From: Martelella radicis | GTDB taxonomy: Bacteria; Pseudomonadota; Alphaproteobacteria; Rhizobiales; Rhizobiaceae | Assembly (NCBI RefSeq): GCF_014196625.1 | Contig: NZ_JACIDZ010000001.1 | Coordinates: forward strand, 310,001-374,000 | DNA length: 64,000 nt | Direction: 5' to 3' | Shown: piece after piece, positions 25,711 through 34,172 of the stretch | Position numbering within the stretch: the first letter of the stretch is position 1 | Layout of the letters: each line of letters begins with the position of its first letter | Made by a program: the position numbers and the translations under genes | The notes under the pieces: model-generated | The model's input: the letters and a program-made list of their open reading frames with translations, nothing else | Databases searched by the model: none | Told to the model about the DNA's origin: nothing

Positions 25711-26024
25711 CGTCTGCGCCTCCAGTCATCGAAGTCCTTCACCATCTTGCGCCAGCGGACGGCGGCTTCGGCGTCTTCGTTCAGTTGCTTTCGGCTTGTC
25801 AGCGCGAGTACGGATTTCACGCGGGTGGCGGTCTTTTTGTTGTCGGTCGGCAGGTTCAGGTCATGGCGCTCGGCCATGAAGCGCTGAAAGGTGGTTTCCG
25901 CGCATTTCATGGCGCATTCGGCGGCATAGTTCTTTGCCGGTCTGCCGCCCTTGTTTTCGATCGCCTGGCGCAGGCGCTGGCATTCGGCGCGCTCGGTCGG
26001 CCGGTTCGGCCATGGGCTCGGCAT
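25707..26024 (-). CDS. Hypothetical protein, 5' end apparently replaced at the island border
   Basis: About 105 residues if the ATG at 26024 is used. From about ERAECQRLRQAIENKGGRPA onward it reads as a genuine basic protein (KNYAAECAMKCAETTFQRFM, KTATRVKSVLAL, ending WRKMVKDFDDWRRRR). The first dozen residues are only the antisense of the M24 peptidase remnant on the other strand. The natural N-terminus has therefore probably been lost in the event that joined the two. The GGRPAKNY segment could contact DNA. No family recognised; coupled by ATGA to the 81-residue gene downstream. Confidence 0.5.
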   Translation of the reverse strand: MPSPWPNRPTERAECQRLRQAIENKGGRPAKNYAAECAMKCAETTFQRFMAERHDLNLPTDNKKTATRVKSVLALTSRKQLNEDAEAAVRWRKMVKDFDDWRRRR

Positions 26025-26217
26025 GCAGCTTACCGAATGGCCTTCTCTGATCGAGCACGACGAGAGCCTTCTGGAGGAAAACATGGTGCTGACGTTGGAG
26101 CCCGGCATCGAGACAGGCGGCGGCAACATGCTCGTTCACGAGGAAAATATCGTCGTGACCGCTACGGGCGCGCGGGCACTGACGAAATTCGCCGCACCGG
26201 CGCTGACGGTGGTTTGA
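26005..26217 (+). pseudogene. C-terminal remnant of an M24 (Xaa-Pro aminopeptidase type) peptidase
   Basis: The frame GHGLGMQLTEWPSLIEHDES continues to MVLTLEPGIETGGGNMLVHE and ENIVVTATGARALTKFAAPA. GHGLG holds a metal-binding His, LEPG a metal-binding Glu and HEENIVVT another, all from the end of the M24 catalytic domain. The roughly 300 residues that should precede are absent; upstream is island DNA on the other strand. The stop is 3 bp before the racemase-like gene, so this was probably the first or an internal gene of that operon before being cut. Confidence 0.8.
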
Positions 26218-26220
26218 ACG

Positions 26221-26970
26221 ATGGCGACATTTACCTACCGCCTCGACGACAAACACAGCCTGAGGGCCCGGCTTGGCCTCATCGTCTTGCAGTCGGACGA
26301 GACGATTGAGGGCGAGTTCCGACGGATGTTGCCATCGGAAGGCGTTGCGCTCTACATCACCCGCGTTGAAAGCGATCCGGAAGTCCGCGCCGACACGCTT
26401 GCCAGAATGACCGACCGGATCGAGGGCGCGGCGCGCCTGCTTCCCCGGCCGCTCACCTATGACGCCGTCGGCTATGCCTGCACCTCAGGCACGTCGGTCA
26501 TCGGCGCGCGGAAGGTCTCGGCTCAGATCAATGCCGGTTGCGCGACAAGGGCGGACAGCCAGCCGATAGCAGCGCTTCTCGCCGCCGCCAGAGCGTTGGG
26601 GCTCGACCGGATTGCGTTTCTCTCTCCCTATCTCGAAGACGTCTCAGGGCGCATCCGGCAGATCCTTGGAGAAGGCGGGCTGGCAAGCCCTGTCTTTGGC
26701 ACGTTCAACGAGAGGCGCGAGGAAAATGTGGCCTGGATCAGCCCGTCCTCCATCCGCGATGCGGCGGTGGAGCTCGCCGACCGGAGCGGCGTTGACGGCA
26801 TTTTCCTGTCCTGCACCAATCTGAGAACGCTAGATGTGATCGCTCCGATCGAGGCCGAGACCGGTTTGCCGGTCCTTTCCAGCAATCAGGTCCTTTTCTG
26901 GCACATGATGCGTCTTGCAGGGCTTGAAGACAGAATGGCTGGCTTCGGGCGTCTGCTCGAAGAGGCATGA
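26221..26970 (+). CDS. Asp/Glu/hydantoin racemase superfamily protein, maleate isomerase-like
   Basis: 249 residues. Two cysteines sit where the superfamily has its acid/base pair: C87 in VGYACTSGTSVIG and C198 in GIFLSCTNLRTLD. The layout with DRIAFLSPYLEDVSGRI and LSSNQVLFWHMMRLAG near the end is that of maleate cis-trans isomerases and arylmalonate decarboxylases rather than glutamate racemases. Substrate is not readable from sequence. It follows the truncated M24 peptidase by 3 bp, so the promoter of this gene may have been removed with the missing part. Confidence 0.85.
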   Translation: MATFTYRLDDKHSLRARLGLIVLQSDETIEGEFRRMLPSEGVALYITRVESDPEVRADTLARMTDRIEGAARLLPRPLTYDAVGYACTSGTSVIGARKVSAQINAGCATRADSQPIAALLAAARALGLDRIAFLSPYLEDVSGRIRQILGEGGLASPVFGTFNERREENVAWISPSSIRDAAVELADRSGVDGIFLSCTNLRTLDVIAPIEAETGLPVLSSNQVLFWHMMRLAGLEDRMAGFGRLLEEA

Positions 26971-27012
26971 AAGGCGGCGTCTTTCTTTGCCGCGCGGTGC
27001 GTGAGGCAGGTC

Positions 27013-27642
27013 TCAGGATCTGCTGCCCGCCCGCCTGACATGAAGTTCGACATCGCGCGGCACACCATCGTCGCCATTGATGACAATCAGATCCTGCGGA
27101 CAGGCTGAGACGGCGAAATAGCAGTCGATCTCCGCTCTCAGGCGCACATATTGGCCGGGCCTGGTGGTGCTCGGCATATCCTTGAGGTCATTGCTGTTTT
27201 CAACGATCGTCTCCATGAACAGGTTCCAGGGAGTCGGCACGCGGTGGAACGGTACGCCGAGTTCTTCGAACTGACCCTTCAGATTGTCGCTGCAGTTGTC
27301 GTGATAGCCTTCGTGGCCGTAGAAGATGTTATAGCTCGGTTCGCAACAGGCGGGGCAGAGGGTGTCGTGAATACCCGGTGAGGTATCCTCGACGAAGGTC
27401 ATGATGGTTCGCCAGTTGTCTGTGCAAAGCGCGTCGCCCGGCCGGAAATTCAGCCGGTAATGCAGAACATGGCTATGCTCCATCGACATGTATTCCGCCG
27501 GGTTGTCGCGGGCAAAGGCCCATGTGTCGACCACCTGGCCGCCATGGACATTGACTATGTCGACGAGGTCGCCGGCGTCAAGCGCGATCATGCGGCCCCG
27601 GCGGGCGGGTACTTTTGTGATTTCCATCGTCTCGGTCATCAT
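27013..27642 (-). CDS. DUF1989 family protein (urea carboxylase-associated type)
   Basis: 209 residues. GDLVDIVNVHGGQVVDTWAF near the N-terminus, HSHVLHYRLNFRPGDALCT and the cysteine-rich DTLCPACCEPSYN plus HDNCSDNLKGQ are typical of DUF1989, whose members are often annotated urea carboxylase-associated. The Cys/His residues may bind a metal. Members occur with amino acid or urea-derivative catabolism. Here it is the 3'-most gene of the minus-strand block (CocE-type hydrolase, peptide ABC importer). Two adjacent ATGs (27642 and 27639) are possible. Convergent with the racemase-like gene. Confidence 0.87.
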   Translation of the reverse strand: MMTETMEITKVPARRGRMIALDAGDLVDIVNVHGGQVVDTWAFARDNPAEYMSMEHSHVLHYRLNFRPGDALCTDNWRTIMTFVEDTSPGIHDTLCPACCEPSYNIFYGHEGYHDNCSDNLKGQFEELGVPFHRVPTPWNLFMETIVENSNDLKDMPSTTRPGQYVRLRAEIDCYFAVSACPQDLIVINGDDGVPRDVELHVRRAGSRS

Positions 27643-27648
27643 TCCGTC

Positions 27649-29643
27649 TCAGTAGTCAAATTCGTGGGTCCAGGAACGCTCGAAAACGGCGCGACCAGCC
27701 TCGCGCGCGGCGAAGCGCGAAACCAGCACAAGCCTGCCGTTTTGGCGATAGACCTGCGTGTCCGTCTCGATCGAAACCTGCCAGCTATCGCGCTCATAGG
27801 TCTGGGAAAACTGGAAGCCGGCGCGCGCCGATTGGCCATCGTGAGGGAGAATTGAATAGTCGTGATCGTACCGTCCGGTAATAGAAAGACCGTCGATCTT
27901 CCAAGTCGAGGGCGTATCCTTCGAGAAAAGCTGTGCTCGGCCCGTGGCCTGATCTGATATCATGTAGCGCCTGTATTCGGGAGCGCGGATCGTGGTGGAG
28001 GGAACGGGCATCGCGTGCAACGCCTCGCCGAAATCGGGTTGGTCATGGCTGGCATTCTCCGGCATTCCGGGCAGGCGCAATGTCAGGTTCTTCGTCTCGA
28101 TGCGAATGGCATTGTCGGCGGCCTCCGGCCAGATCATCGGCCAGTAGCTTGTCGAAAGCGCGAGCCGTAATCTGCTTCCGGGCGAAAAGCGGTGTGCGAC
28201 GGCGTTGACCGGGATGGCGACCTCGAAGACTTCGTCCGCTGCGATGCCGTCCGGACGTTCGAGACGCCTTGCCGTGAAGGTTACCCGCGCCGAGGTGCCA
28301 TCTGCCTTGACCTCGTTGAGGCGAACGACCAGCAATGCCCGCGTTCCAGCAAAGGACAGGCGCAGTTTCAGGTCAGGGTGGCCAACCAGCTCGAGCGGCT
28401 CTTCAAGCGGACGGGTATCGAAGCAGAGCGACAAACCGTCGTCGGCGCGCTGATCGGCGGCGAATTCGGGACCGTTGCCGCCTGCGTCGAGAGGGCACCA
28501 CTCGCCGCCGCCAGCGCCAAGCGTCAGCGGGCTTTCGAGAGTGAGCGCATCGCCGGTCGCGCCGCGGACTTTGGAAAGGTTCCGATCATCGACAAAATAC
28601 TTGGTTTCCGGCGCCTGGGGCGGCCATGTATCGAGACCGAGCCATCGGCCGCCGATTTCGGGCGATGCCGCATCGGGCTTCGGGTCTTCGCCCTGCCAGA
28701 GCCGCAGCATGGGCTCATCCATGATGCCGGTGTCCTCGTCCAGAAGCCAGTGGCGCCACCAGCGCATGCATTCCTGCAGGAAGCCGATCTGCGGGCCGGG
28801 CTGCCCCCATGTCGGGTACATGTGTGTCCAGGGGCCGATGAGTCCCTTGCGCGGAACGCTCAGGTTTTCCATCAGCCGCAGGATCGGGTCGGAGTAACCG
28901 TCAACCCAACCGCCGACAGCATAAACCGCGCATTCGATGTCGCTGTAATTTTCGCAGACGGAACCGTGCTTCCAGAAATCGTCCCGCTCCATATGCGACA
29001 GCCAGCCGGCGAGCGGCGGCTCGAGATTGTCCAGCCGGTGCATCCAGATGTCGCGCCAGTTCTGGCCGGCATGTCTTGGATCGGGCGGGCGGCCCAACTG
29101 GGTAAACAGACCGGCGCCCCATTGCATGCCGTCTGTGAGCAGCGCGCCGCCCATGAAATGCACGTCGTCGCTGTAGCGGTCATCGGTCGAGCAGGCGGTG
29201 ACGATGGCCTTCAGGGCCGGCGGACGGCGGGCGGCGATCTGCAGGCCCGCAAACCCGCCCCACGAAATGCCGATCATGCCGACATTGCCGTTGCACCAGT
29301 CCTGGCCGGCAAGCCACGCGATGACCTCGAGCGCGTCATCCTGTTCCTGTTTCAGATATTCGTCGCGCAGAAGGCCTTCTGAATTGCCCGAGCCGCGAAT
29401 GTCGACGCGGCATGCGGCGATGCCGCATTCGGCGAAATAACCGTGCATCATGCTGTCGGCGAGCGCCGTGCCATCGGACTGGCGATAGGGTATCCATTCG
29501 AGAACGACCGGGACTTTCGATGCAACTGGCTTTTCCGGCAGCCAGAGACGCGCGGTCAGCCTTGTGCCATCGGAGAGCGGAACGACGATCTGGCGAAACG
29601 GCGCCGGTTGGCTGCCGGTCACGCGCACTGAGAAATTCTGCAA
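27649..29643 (-). CDS. CocE/NonD family hydrolase (X-Pro dipeptidyl-peptidase S15-like)
   Basis: 664 residues. The alpha/beta hydrolase domain has the nucleophile S127 in MIGISWGGFAG, preceded by CRVDIRGSGNSEG. A C-terminal jelly-roll domain characteristic of the X-Pro dipeptidyl-peptidase family begins at about 330 (for example SFAGTRALLVVRLNEVKADG and FSPGSRLRLALSTSYWPMIW). Enzymes of this family cleave esters or peptides; cocaine esterase is the best-known member. Beside a peptide-type ABC importer and an M24 peptidase remnant, a peptide or amide substrate is plausible. No signal peptide, so cytoplasmic. Confidence 0.9.
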   Translation of the reverse strand: MQNFSVRVTGSQPAPFRQIVVPLSDGTRLTARLWLPEKPVASKVPVVLEWIPYRQSDGTALADSMMHGYFAECGIAACRVDIRGSGNSEGLLRDEYLKQEQDDALEVIAWLAGQDWCNGNVGMIGISWGGFAGLQIAARRPPALKAIVTACSTDDRYSDDVHFMGGALLTDGMQWGAGLFTQLGRPPDPRHAGQNWRDIWMHRLDNLEPPLAGWLSHMERDDFWKHGSVCENYSDIECAVYAVGGWVDGYSDPILRLMENLSVPRKGLIGPWTHMYPTWGQPGPQIGFLQECMRWWRHWLLDEDTGIMDEPMLRLWQGEDPKPDAASPEIGGRWLGLDTWPPQAPETKYFVDDRNLSKVRGATGDALTLESPLTLGAGGGEWCPLDAGGNGPEFAADQRADDGLSLCFDTRPLEEPLELVGHPDLKLRLSFAGTRALLVVRLNEVKADGTSARVTFTARRLERPDGIAADEVFEVAIPVNAVAHRFSPGSRLRLALSTSYWPMIWPEAADNAIRIETKNLTLRLPGMPENASHDQPDFGEALHAMPVPSTTIRAPEYRRYMISDQATGRAQLFSKDTPSTWKIDGLSITGRYDHDYSILPHDGQSARAGFQFSQTYERDSWQVSIETDTQVYRQNGRLVLVSRFAAREAGRAVFERSWTHEFDY

Positions 29644-29722
29644 GAGACAGCTCCCGTCTTGCTGCAGGAGAAAACAGGCGGAGGAGGGGCGGGCCGGTCA
29701 ACGCCCGCCCCTCCGGTATTGG

Positions 29723-31285
29723 TCAGGAAGCCTTGAAGTCGCGGAGGAAGGCGATCTGCGCATCCGGCTTGAAGGCAGGTTCGATGCCGGGCTTGGTCAC
29801 CCAGGCGTTGACGCCATGATAGAGGAAGATATAGGCGCCGGTTTCCTCCAACTTGTCCTGCAGCTCGACATACATCTGCTCGCGCTTTGCCGAGTCGGTT
29901 TCCTTGACTGCGGCGGCGTTCTTCGCATCCCATTCGGGCGAGCAGGTGCGCTGGAAGTTCCAGACGCCGACCTGGTCGCAGGTAAACCATTCCGTCACCC
30001 AGCTCGGGTCGGGCGTTGTGGTGAAGGGTTCGATGATCAGGTCGATGTTCTGGTATCCGCCGCCTTCATTGTCCTGCGCCTCGGCGATCATCGTGGCGCT
30101 GTCCATCTGGCGGATAGACAGGTTGATGCCGACCTGGGCGAGTTGCGCCTGCAGCACCTGCGCCACGATCATGATGTCGGGGTCCGTGCCGAAGGTGAGG
30201 GACAGGTCGAGCCCCTCCGCGCCGGCCTCCTGAAGAAGGGACCGGGCTTTTTCCGGATCATAGCCATAGAGCACCTTGTCGCGGGCGCCGAGTAGCGGCG
30301 GCGGAACCAGGCCATAGGCGGGGTCGACAGCGCCGCCGAAGGTTGCATCCACGATTTCCTGAACATTGACGGCATGCTGGATCGCGCGGCGTACCTTGAC
30401 ATCGGCAAGCTTCGGGTTTTCGACATTCATGCCGATCCACGCATAGCCGAGTGCGGGCTTGACGGTCAGCGTGTTGTCTGTGCCCTCATAGGCCTGGATC
30501 GAGTTGACGGCGATCTGGGTGCAATCGAGATCGCCAGCCGCAAACGCCGTTTCGGCAGAGGTCACGTCGGCGATCGGATAAAGCTGGATCTCGTCGTAAT
30601 AGGGCTTGGGACCGACCCAGCCGGGATTGCGCGTCAGCCGGATGATCTCGCGCGGACGCCATTCGGCGAGCTGATAGGGGCCGGAGCAGGCCAGCGGATC
30701 GGCGGCGATATCCGCCTCTCCCGAGGCCTCGACCGCCTTCTTCGAGATGATCAGGCCGGAGGCGTTTGGCAGCGTGGACGTGAACAGCGGAGCAAAAGGC
30801 TCCTTCAGGCGGATGGTGCCGGTATATTTGCCCGTGACCTCGACTTCGTCGAGCGCGGCCCAGTCGGAGGCGTAGACGGCATTGACTGCCGGATCGGCGA
30901 AGCGCTCGTAGGAGAACTTCACGTCGTTGGCCGTCATTTCGCCGAAACCATTGGTGAACTGGATACCGGGGCGTAGTTCGAACTTGATGTTCATCGGGTC
31001 GCTGTCGTCGAGAACAGTCGCTGCATCGAGTTCCCAATCCCAGTTGTCGCCGGCGCCATAGCGCACGAGGCCGGCGAAAATCGCAAACATGACGGTTTCG
31101 TCGTACCAGCCGCCGCGGCTCGCCGGGTCGAGGCGCTCCATGTCGCCGTCGTTACGGATCTTGAGAACCTTGTTCTCCTGCGCGAAAGCGGCGCCCTTTC
31201 CGGCAAGATTGGCAACGGCAAGCGCAAGTCCGCCTGCGCCCAGTCTCTGCATCGCCTGGCGTCGGGTGATCTTGAATTCATTCAT
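29723..31285 (-). CDS. ABC transporter substrate-binding protein, peptide/nickel (DppA/OppA) family
   Basis: 520 residues. The N-terminus MNEFKITRRQAMQRLGAG with an AFAQENK cleavage region looks like a Tat signal (twin Arg in TRRQAM). The mature protein begins VLKIRNDGDMERLDPASRGG and shows family-5 features such as DVKFSYERFADPAVNAVY and CSGPYQLAEWRPREIIRLTR. It would deliver a peptide-like ligand to the permease encoded further upstream. The gene overlaps the 3' end of the ATPase gene by 8 bp. The ATG at 31285 is chosen because it starts the signal peptide. Confidence 0.93.
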   Translation of the reverse strand: MNEFKITRRQAMQRLGAGGLALAVANLAGKGAAFAQENKVLKIRNDGDMERLDPASRGGWYDETVMFAIFAGLVRYGAGDNWDWELDAATVLDDSDPMNIKFELRPGIQFTNGFGEMTANDVKFSYERFADPAVNAVYASDWAALDEVEVTGKYTGTIRLKEPFAPLFTSTLPNASGLIISKKAVEASGEADIAADPLACSGPYQLAEWRPREIIRLTRNPGWVGPKPYYDEIQLYPIADVTSAETAFAAGDLDCTQIAVNSIQAYEGTDNTLTVKPALGYAWIGMNVENPKLADVKVRRAIQHAVNVQEIVDATFGGAVDPAYGLVPPPLLGARDKVLYGYDPEKARSLLQEAGAEGLDLSLTFGTDPDIMIVAQVLQAQLAQVGINLSIRQMDSATMIAEAQDNEGGGYQNIDLIIEPFTTTPDPSWVTEWFTCDQVGVWNFQRTCSPEWDAKNAAAVKETDSAKREQMYVELQDKLEETGAYIFLYHGVNAWVTKPGIEPAFKPDAQIAFLRDFKAS

Positions 31286-32318
31286 GTTCAGGGTTTCCTT
31301 CGTTTGGCTTCGAGGTGGGTTGATGACGTGTTTGGTGGACGCCGGTTTGGGGAAGGGAACCGGCAAAATGACAGGTCGCGAGATGTTCCCTGCCGATGCG
31401 CCGTGCCGGGGGAGGCTTGTCGGCGCAGATCGCGCGGGCGATCGGACAGCGCGTGCGAAACTCGCAACCTGCCGGACGTTGCTTCAGGCTCGGTACCTCG
31501 CCGGAAATCAGTTGGTCGACATCGACCGTTTCCTTGGCCGCCAGCAGCGCGCGCGTATAGGGATGCGCGGGGTCATGAAAGACCTGCTCTGACGGTCCTT
31601 CCTCGACGATGCGCCCGAGATACATGATGGCGATCCGGTCCGTGACATGGCGCGCGACCGCGAGATTGTGGGTGATCAGAAGGAATGAGACATTAAGTCT
31701 TCGCTGCAGATCATTGAGAAGATTTAATAATTCCCCCTGAACCGAAAGGTCGAGGCCGGCAGTTGGCTCATCGGCAACGACCAGCTCCGGCTCGAGTGCC
31801 AGCGCGCGGGCGACGGTGACGCGGCGCGCCTGGCCGCCGGAAATCTCATGCGGGTAGCGGTCGGCGAAATCGGGCGAGAGGCCGACAAGCCCCAAGAGTT
31901 CAATGGCTTTTTCCCTGCGATCGCCCTTGAGCATATGGTGCACGACAAGCGGCTCGGTGACGGATTGGCCAAGCCGCATGCGCGGATCGAGCGAAGCAAC
32001 GGCATCCTGAAACATGAAAGCCGTCTTGCGCCGCATGCCCGGCCACAGCTTGTCGGTCTGCGATGTGACCGTGTCCCGGTCCAGACGGACCTGCCCGGCG
32101 GAAATCGGTGCCAGGCCCATGACGGCGCGGCCGAGCGTGGTTTTTCCGCTGCCGCTTTCACCTATGAGACCGACAGTCTTCCCGCGCTCGATCGTGAGCG
32201 ATGTGTTCGGCAAAACCGTAACGAAACGGTCTGCTCCGCGGATCCGCTCAAACAGGGTGGCCGATGGATAGCGAACCTCGAGGTCGTTGATTTCGAGCAG
32301 ATTGTCTTTCTTGGTCAT
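31278..32318 (-). CDS. Peptide-type ABC transporter ATP-binding protein, DppF/OppF-like
   Basis: 346 residues. Walker A is GESGSGKTTLGRA, the signature is ISGGQARRVTVARAL, and Walker B is ELVVADEPTAGLD. The C-terminal oligopeptide/dipeptide transporter domain carries the cysteine cluster (CEFRTRCPIARAICAD) seen in this subfamily. It energises import together with the ATPase encoded just upstream. Start ATG at 32318 overlaps the stop of that gene in an ATGA. The tail (PQTGVHQTRHQPTSKPNEGN) is longer than usual and overlaps the start of the binding protein gene. Confidence 0.94.
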   Translation of the reverse strand: MTKKDNLLEINDLEVRYPSATLFERIRGADRFVTVLPNTSLTIERGKTVGLIGESGSGKTTLGRAVMGLAPISAGQVRLDRDTVTSQTDKLWPGMRRKTAFMFQDAVASLDPRMRLGQSVTEPLVVHHMLKGDRREKAIELLGLVGLSPDFADRYPHEISGGQARRVTVARALALEPELVVADEPTAGLDLSVQGELLNLLNDLQRRLNVSFLLITHNLAVARHVTDRIAIMYLGRIVEEGPSEQVFHDPAHPYTRALLAAKETVDVDQLISGEVPSLKQRPAGCEFRTRCPIARAICADKPPPARRIGREHLATCHFAGSLPQTGVHQTRHQPTSKPNEGNPEHE

Positions 32319-33280
32319 ACGGTCACCAGATGGCAGGCGCTTTTCCAGCTCTCCCCGCAGGCGGCAAGGGCTGGCCGCTCGGTGGTGCAGGGGCCGAAGG
32401 CCGCGGGGCAGCGGGGTGAAAATGTGCAGCCCGAGCGCGGTTCGTTCGGCCGGGGCACCGTGCCGGGGATGGTCGGAAGCGTTCGGGTCGGCTCGCTGAT
32501 GCGGGCCGGATCGCATTCGAGCAGCGCCTTGGTGTAGGGGTGCTGTGGATTGGACAGGACCTCGGCGACGGGGCCGGTCTCCAGCAGTTCGCCCGCATAG
32601 AGAACGGCCACCCGGTCGCAAACGCGTGACACGACGCTGATGTCGTGGGTGATGAAAATCGTCGAACCGGTCAATTCGGCCTTGGCTTCGCGCATGATCG
32701 CAAGGATTTGCGCCTCGGTCGTCGCGTCGAGCGCGGTTGTCGGTTCATCGGCGATCAGCAGGCGCGGCTCGGCGAGCAGCGCCGCGCCGATGGCAACGCG
32801 CTGGCGACTGCCGCCGGAAAGCTGATGGGGAAACTGGCGCATGCGGGTTTCGGGATCGGAAAGCCCGACCTTTTCGAGCATTTCGGTCGCGCGCTTCCAG
32901 CGCTCCGCCCTGGTAAGCTCCTTGTGCCAGTGCTGGAACGCCACCATCTGGCTGCCGATCCGCAGCACAGGGTTAAGCGCGGTGAACGGATCCTGCGCGA
33001 TCGTCGCGATGGCGGAGCCGCGCAGACGCCTAAGCTCCGGCTCTGCAAGCGCCGTCATCTCGCGGTCTTCGAAATGAACGGAGCCCTCGATCCGTGCCCC
33101 GGCGGGCAGGAGACCCAGCATGGCGGCGGCAAGGCTCGACTTGCCGGAACCGCTCTCGCCGACGAGTCCCAGCGTTTCGCCCGGGGCGACGTCGAGCGAG
33201 ACGTTGCGCACGGCGCGCACATCGGCCCGCTCGCCGGGATAGACGATGCTGACGTCCTTCAAGGAAAGCAATGGTTTCAT
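32315..33280 (-). CDS. Peptide-type ABC transporter ATP-binding protein, DppD/OppD-like
   Basis: 321 residues. Walker A GESGSGKSSLAAAM, signature LSGGSRQRVAIGAAL (Ser in place of the usual Gln, as often in this subfamily), Walker B RLLIADEPTTALD. The C-terminal Cys cluster is CTFSPRCPAAFGPC. It forms the ATPase heterodimer with the following gene product. The start at 33280 is 4 bp after the permease stop. Confidence 0.94.
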   Translation of the reverse strand: MKPLLSLKDVSIVYPGERADVRAVRNVSLDVAPGETLGLVGESGSGKSSLAAAMLGLLPAGARIEGSVHFEDREMTALAEPELRRLRGSAIATIAQDPFTALNPVLRIGSQMVAFQHWHKELTRAERWKRATEMLEKVGLSDPETRMRQFPHQLSGGSRQRVAIGAALLAEPRLLIADEPTTALDATTEAQILAIMREAKAELTGSTIFITHDISVVSRVCDRVAVLYAGELLETGPVAEVLSNPQHPYTKALLECDPARISEPTRTLPTIPGTVPRPNEPRSGCTFSPRCPAAFGPCTTERPALAACGESWKSACHLVTV

Positions 33281-33284
33281 CGGA

Positions 33285-34169
33285 TCAGCGCCTCGCTACC
33301 TTGCGGGGATCGAGAACATCGCGCAGCGCTTCGCCGAGGAAGGTGAACGCGATTGTGGTCATGACAATGGGAAGTCCGGCGGCAACCGCGATATGGGGCG
33401 CCTGGCGGACATAGGTATAGCCTTCCGCCAGCATGTTGCCCCAACTCGATTGCGGCGGCTGAACGCCCTGTCCGAGAAAGCTGAGGCCTGATTCAATGCC
33501 GATGACGGCCGGAATATCCATCGCGACCAGCACGAAGATGGGTCCGATGAGATTGGGCAGGAGATGCGTGAGGGCAAGGCGAAACCGTGTGCTGCCGATC
33601 GCCTCGGCGGCAACCACGAAATCGGCATTGCGCAAAACCAGAACCTGATTGCGCACCACGCGGAAATAACCGGGCGCCATGGAGGCGGAAATCACAAAGA
33701 TCAGCGTGGTCATCGAAGGGCCGTAGATCGAGACCAGCACCAGGGCAAACAGGACGAGCGGCAGCGATTTTACGGAATCGTTGACCAGTACGAGAAAGCT
33801 GTCGATGAATTTCGAACCCAGTCCGGCGATCATGCCCATCGCCATACCGGCGACGAGCGCGCCGGCAGTTCCGAGCAGCGCCACCTTGAAGGCGGTTCGG
33901 GTGCCATAGATCACGCGGCTCAGGAGATCGCGGCCGAGCTGGTCGGTGCCCAGCCAGTGGGCAAGCGAAGGGCCCTGCATCCGCACTCGCGGGGCGATCG
34001 CATTCGGGTCGTAGGGCGCGACCAGCGGGGCAGCGATGGCTGCAACAATGAAGAGAATGATGACGAGTGTCGCGATCGCGCCGGTCGGGTTGCACATCAG
34101 GCGTTTCAAGACGGCAAAGCGCTGCGGCGATTTTGCGGCGTCGACGATGTCGGTTGTGGCGTCGGTCAA
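33285..34169 (-). CDS. Peptide-type ABC transporter permease, DppC/OppC-like
   Basis: 294 residues. It has the N-terminal membrane segment IATLVIILFIVAAIAAPLVA, then GPSLAHWLGTDQLGRDLLSR, the conserved block before the DppC permease domain. The EAA loop is EAIGSTRFRLALTHLLPNLI, and the end is LGEALRDVLDPRK. About six membrane helices. It pairs with the DppB-like permease encoded 3 bp upstream. Confidence 0.94.
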   Translation of the reverse strand: MTDATTDIVDAAKSPQRFAVLKRLMCNPTGAIATLVIILFIVAAIAAPLVAPYDPNAIAPRVRMQGPSLAHWLGTDQLGRDLLSRVIYGTRTAFKVALLGTAGALVAGMAMGMIAGLGSKFIDSFLVLVNDSVKSLPLVLFALVLVSIYGPSMTTLIFVISASMAPGYFRVVRNQVLVLRNADFVVAAEAIGSTRFRLALTHLLPNLIGPIFVLVAMDIPAVIGIESGLSFLGQGVQPPQSSWGNMLAEGYTYVRQAPHIAVAAGLPIVMTTIAFTFLGEALRDVLDPRKVARR

Positions 34170-34172
34170 TGG

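Larger units (their letters stand above)
23117..26004 (+). mobile_element. Remnant of an integrative element at tRNA-Leu
   Basis: The segment starts at the 3' end of tRNA-Leu with a tyrosine recombinase reading away from the tRNA, the classic arrangement for an island. It also holds a frameshifted AT-rich gene, an AT-rich non-coding stretch (25335-25464) and two small unidentified genes on the other strand. It ends about 25985-26010, where one of those genes abuts the C-terminal part of an M24 peptidase. I could not find a second copy of the tRNA 3' end at this border, so the far end was probably lost by deletion. The border positions are approximate. Confidence 0.65.

Noticed and set aside
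25900-26100. attR copy of the tRNA-Leu 3' end at the distal island border
   Set aside because: No stretch matching the last 20-25 bases of the tRNA could be found on either strand by eye.
25341-26309. A 322-codon plus-strand ORF across the island border
   Set aside because: It runs antisense to two coupled minus-strand genes and across the M24 remnant and racemase start in another frame; composition changes abruptly inside it.
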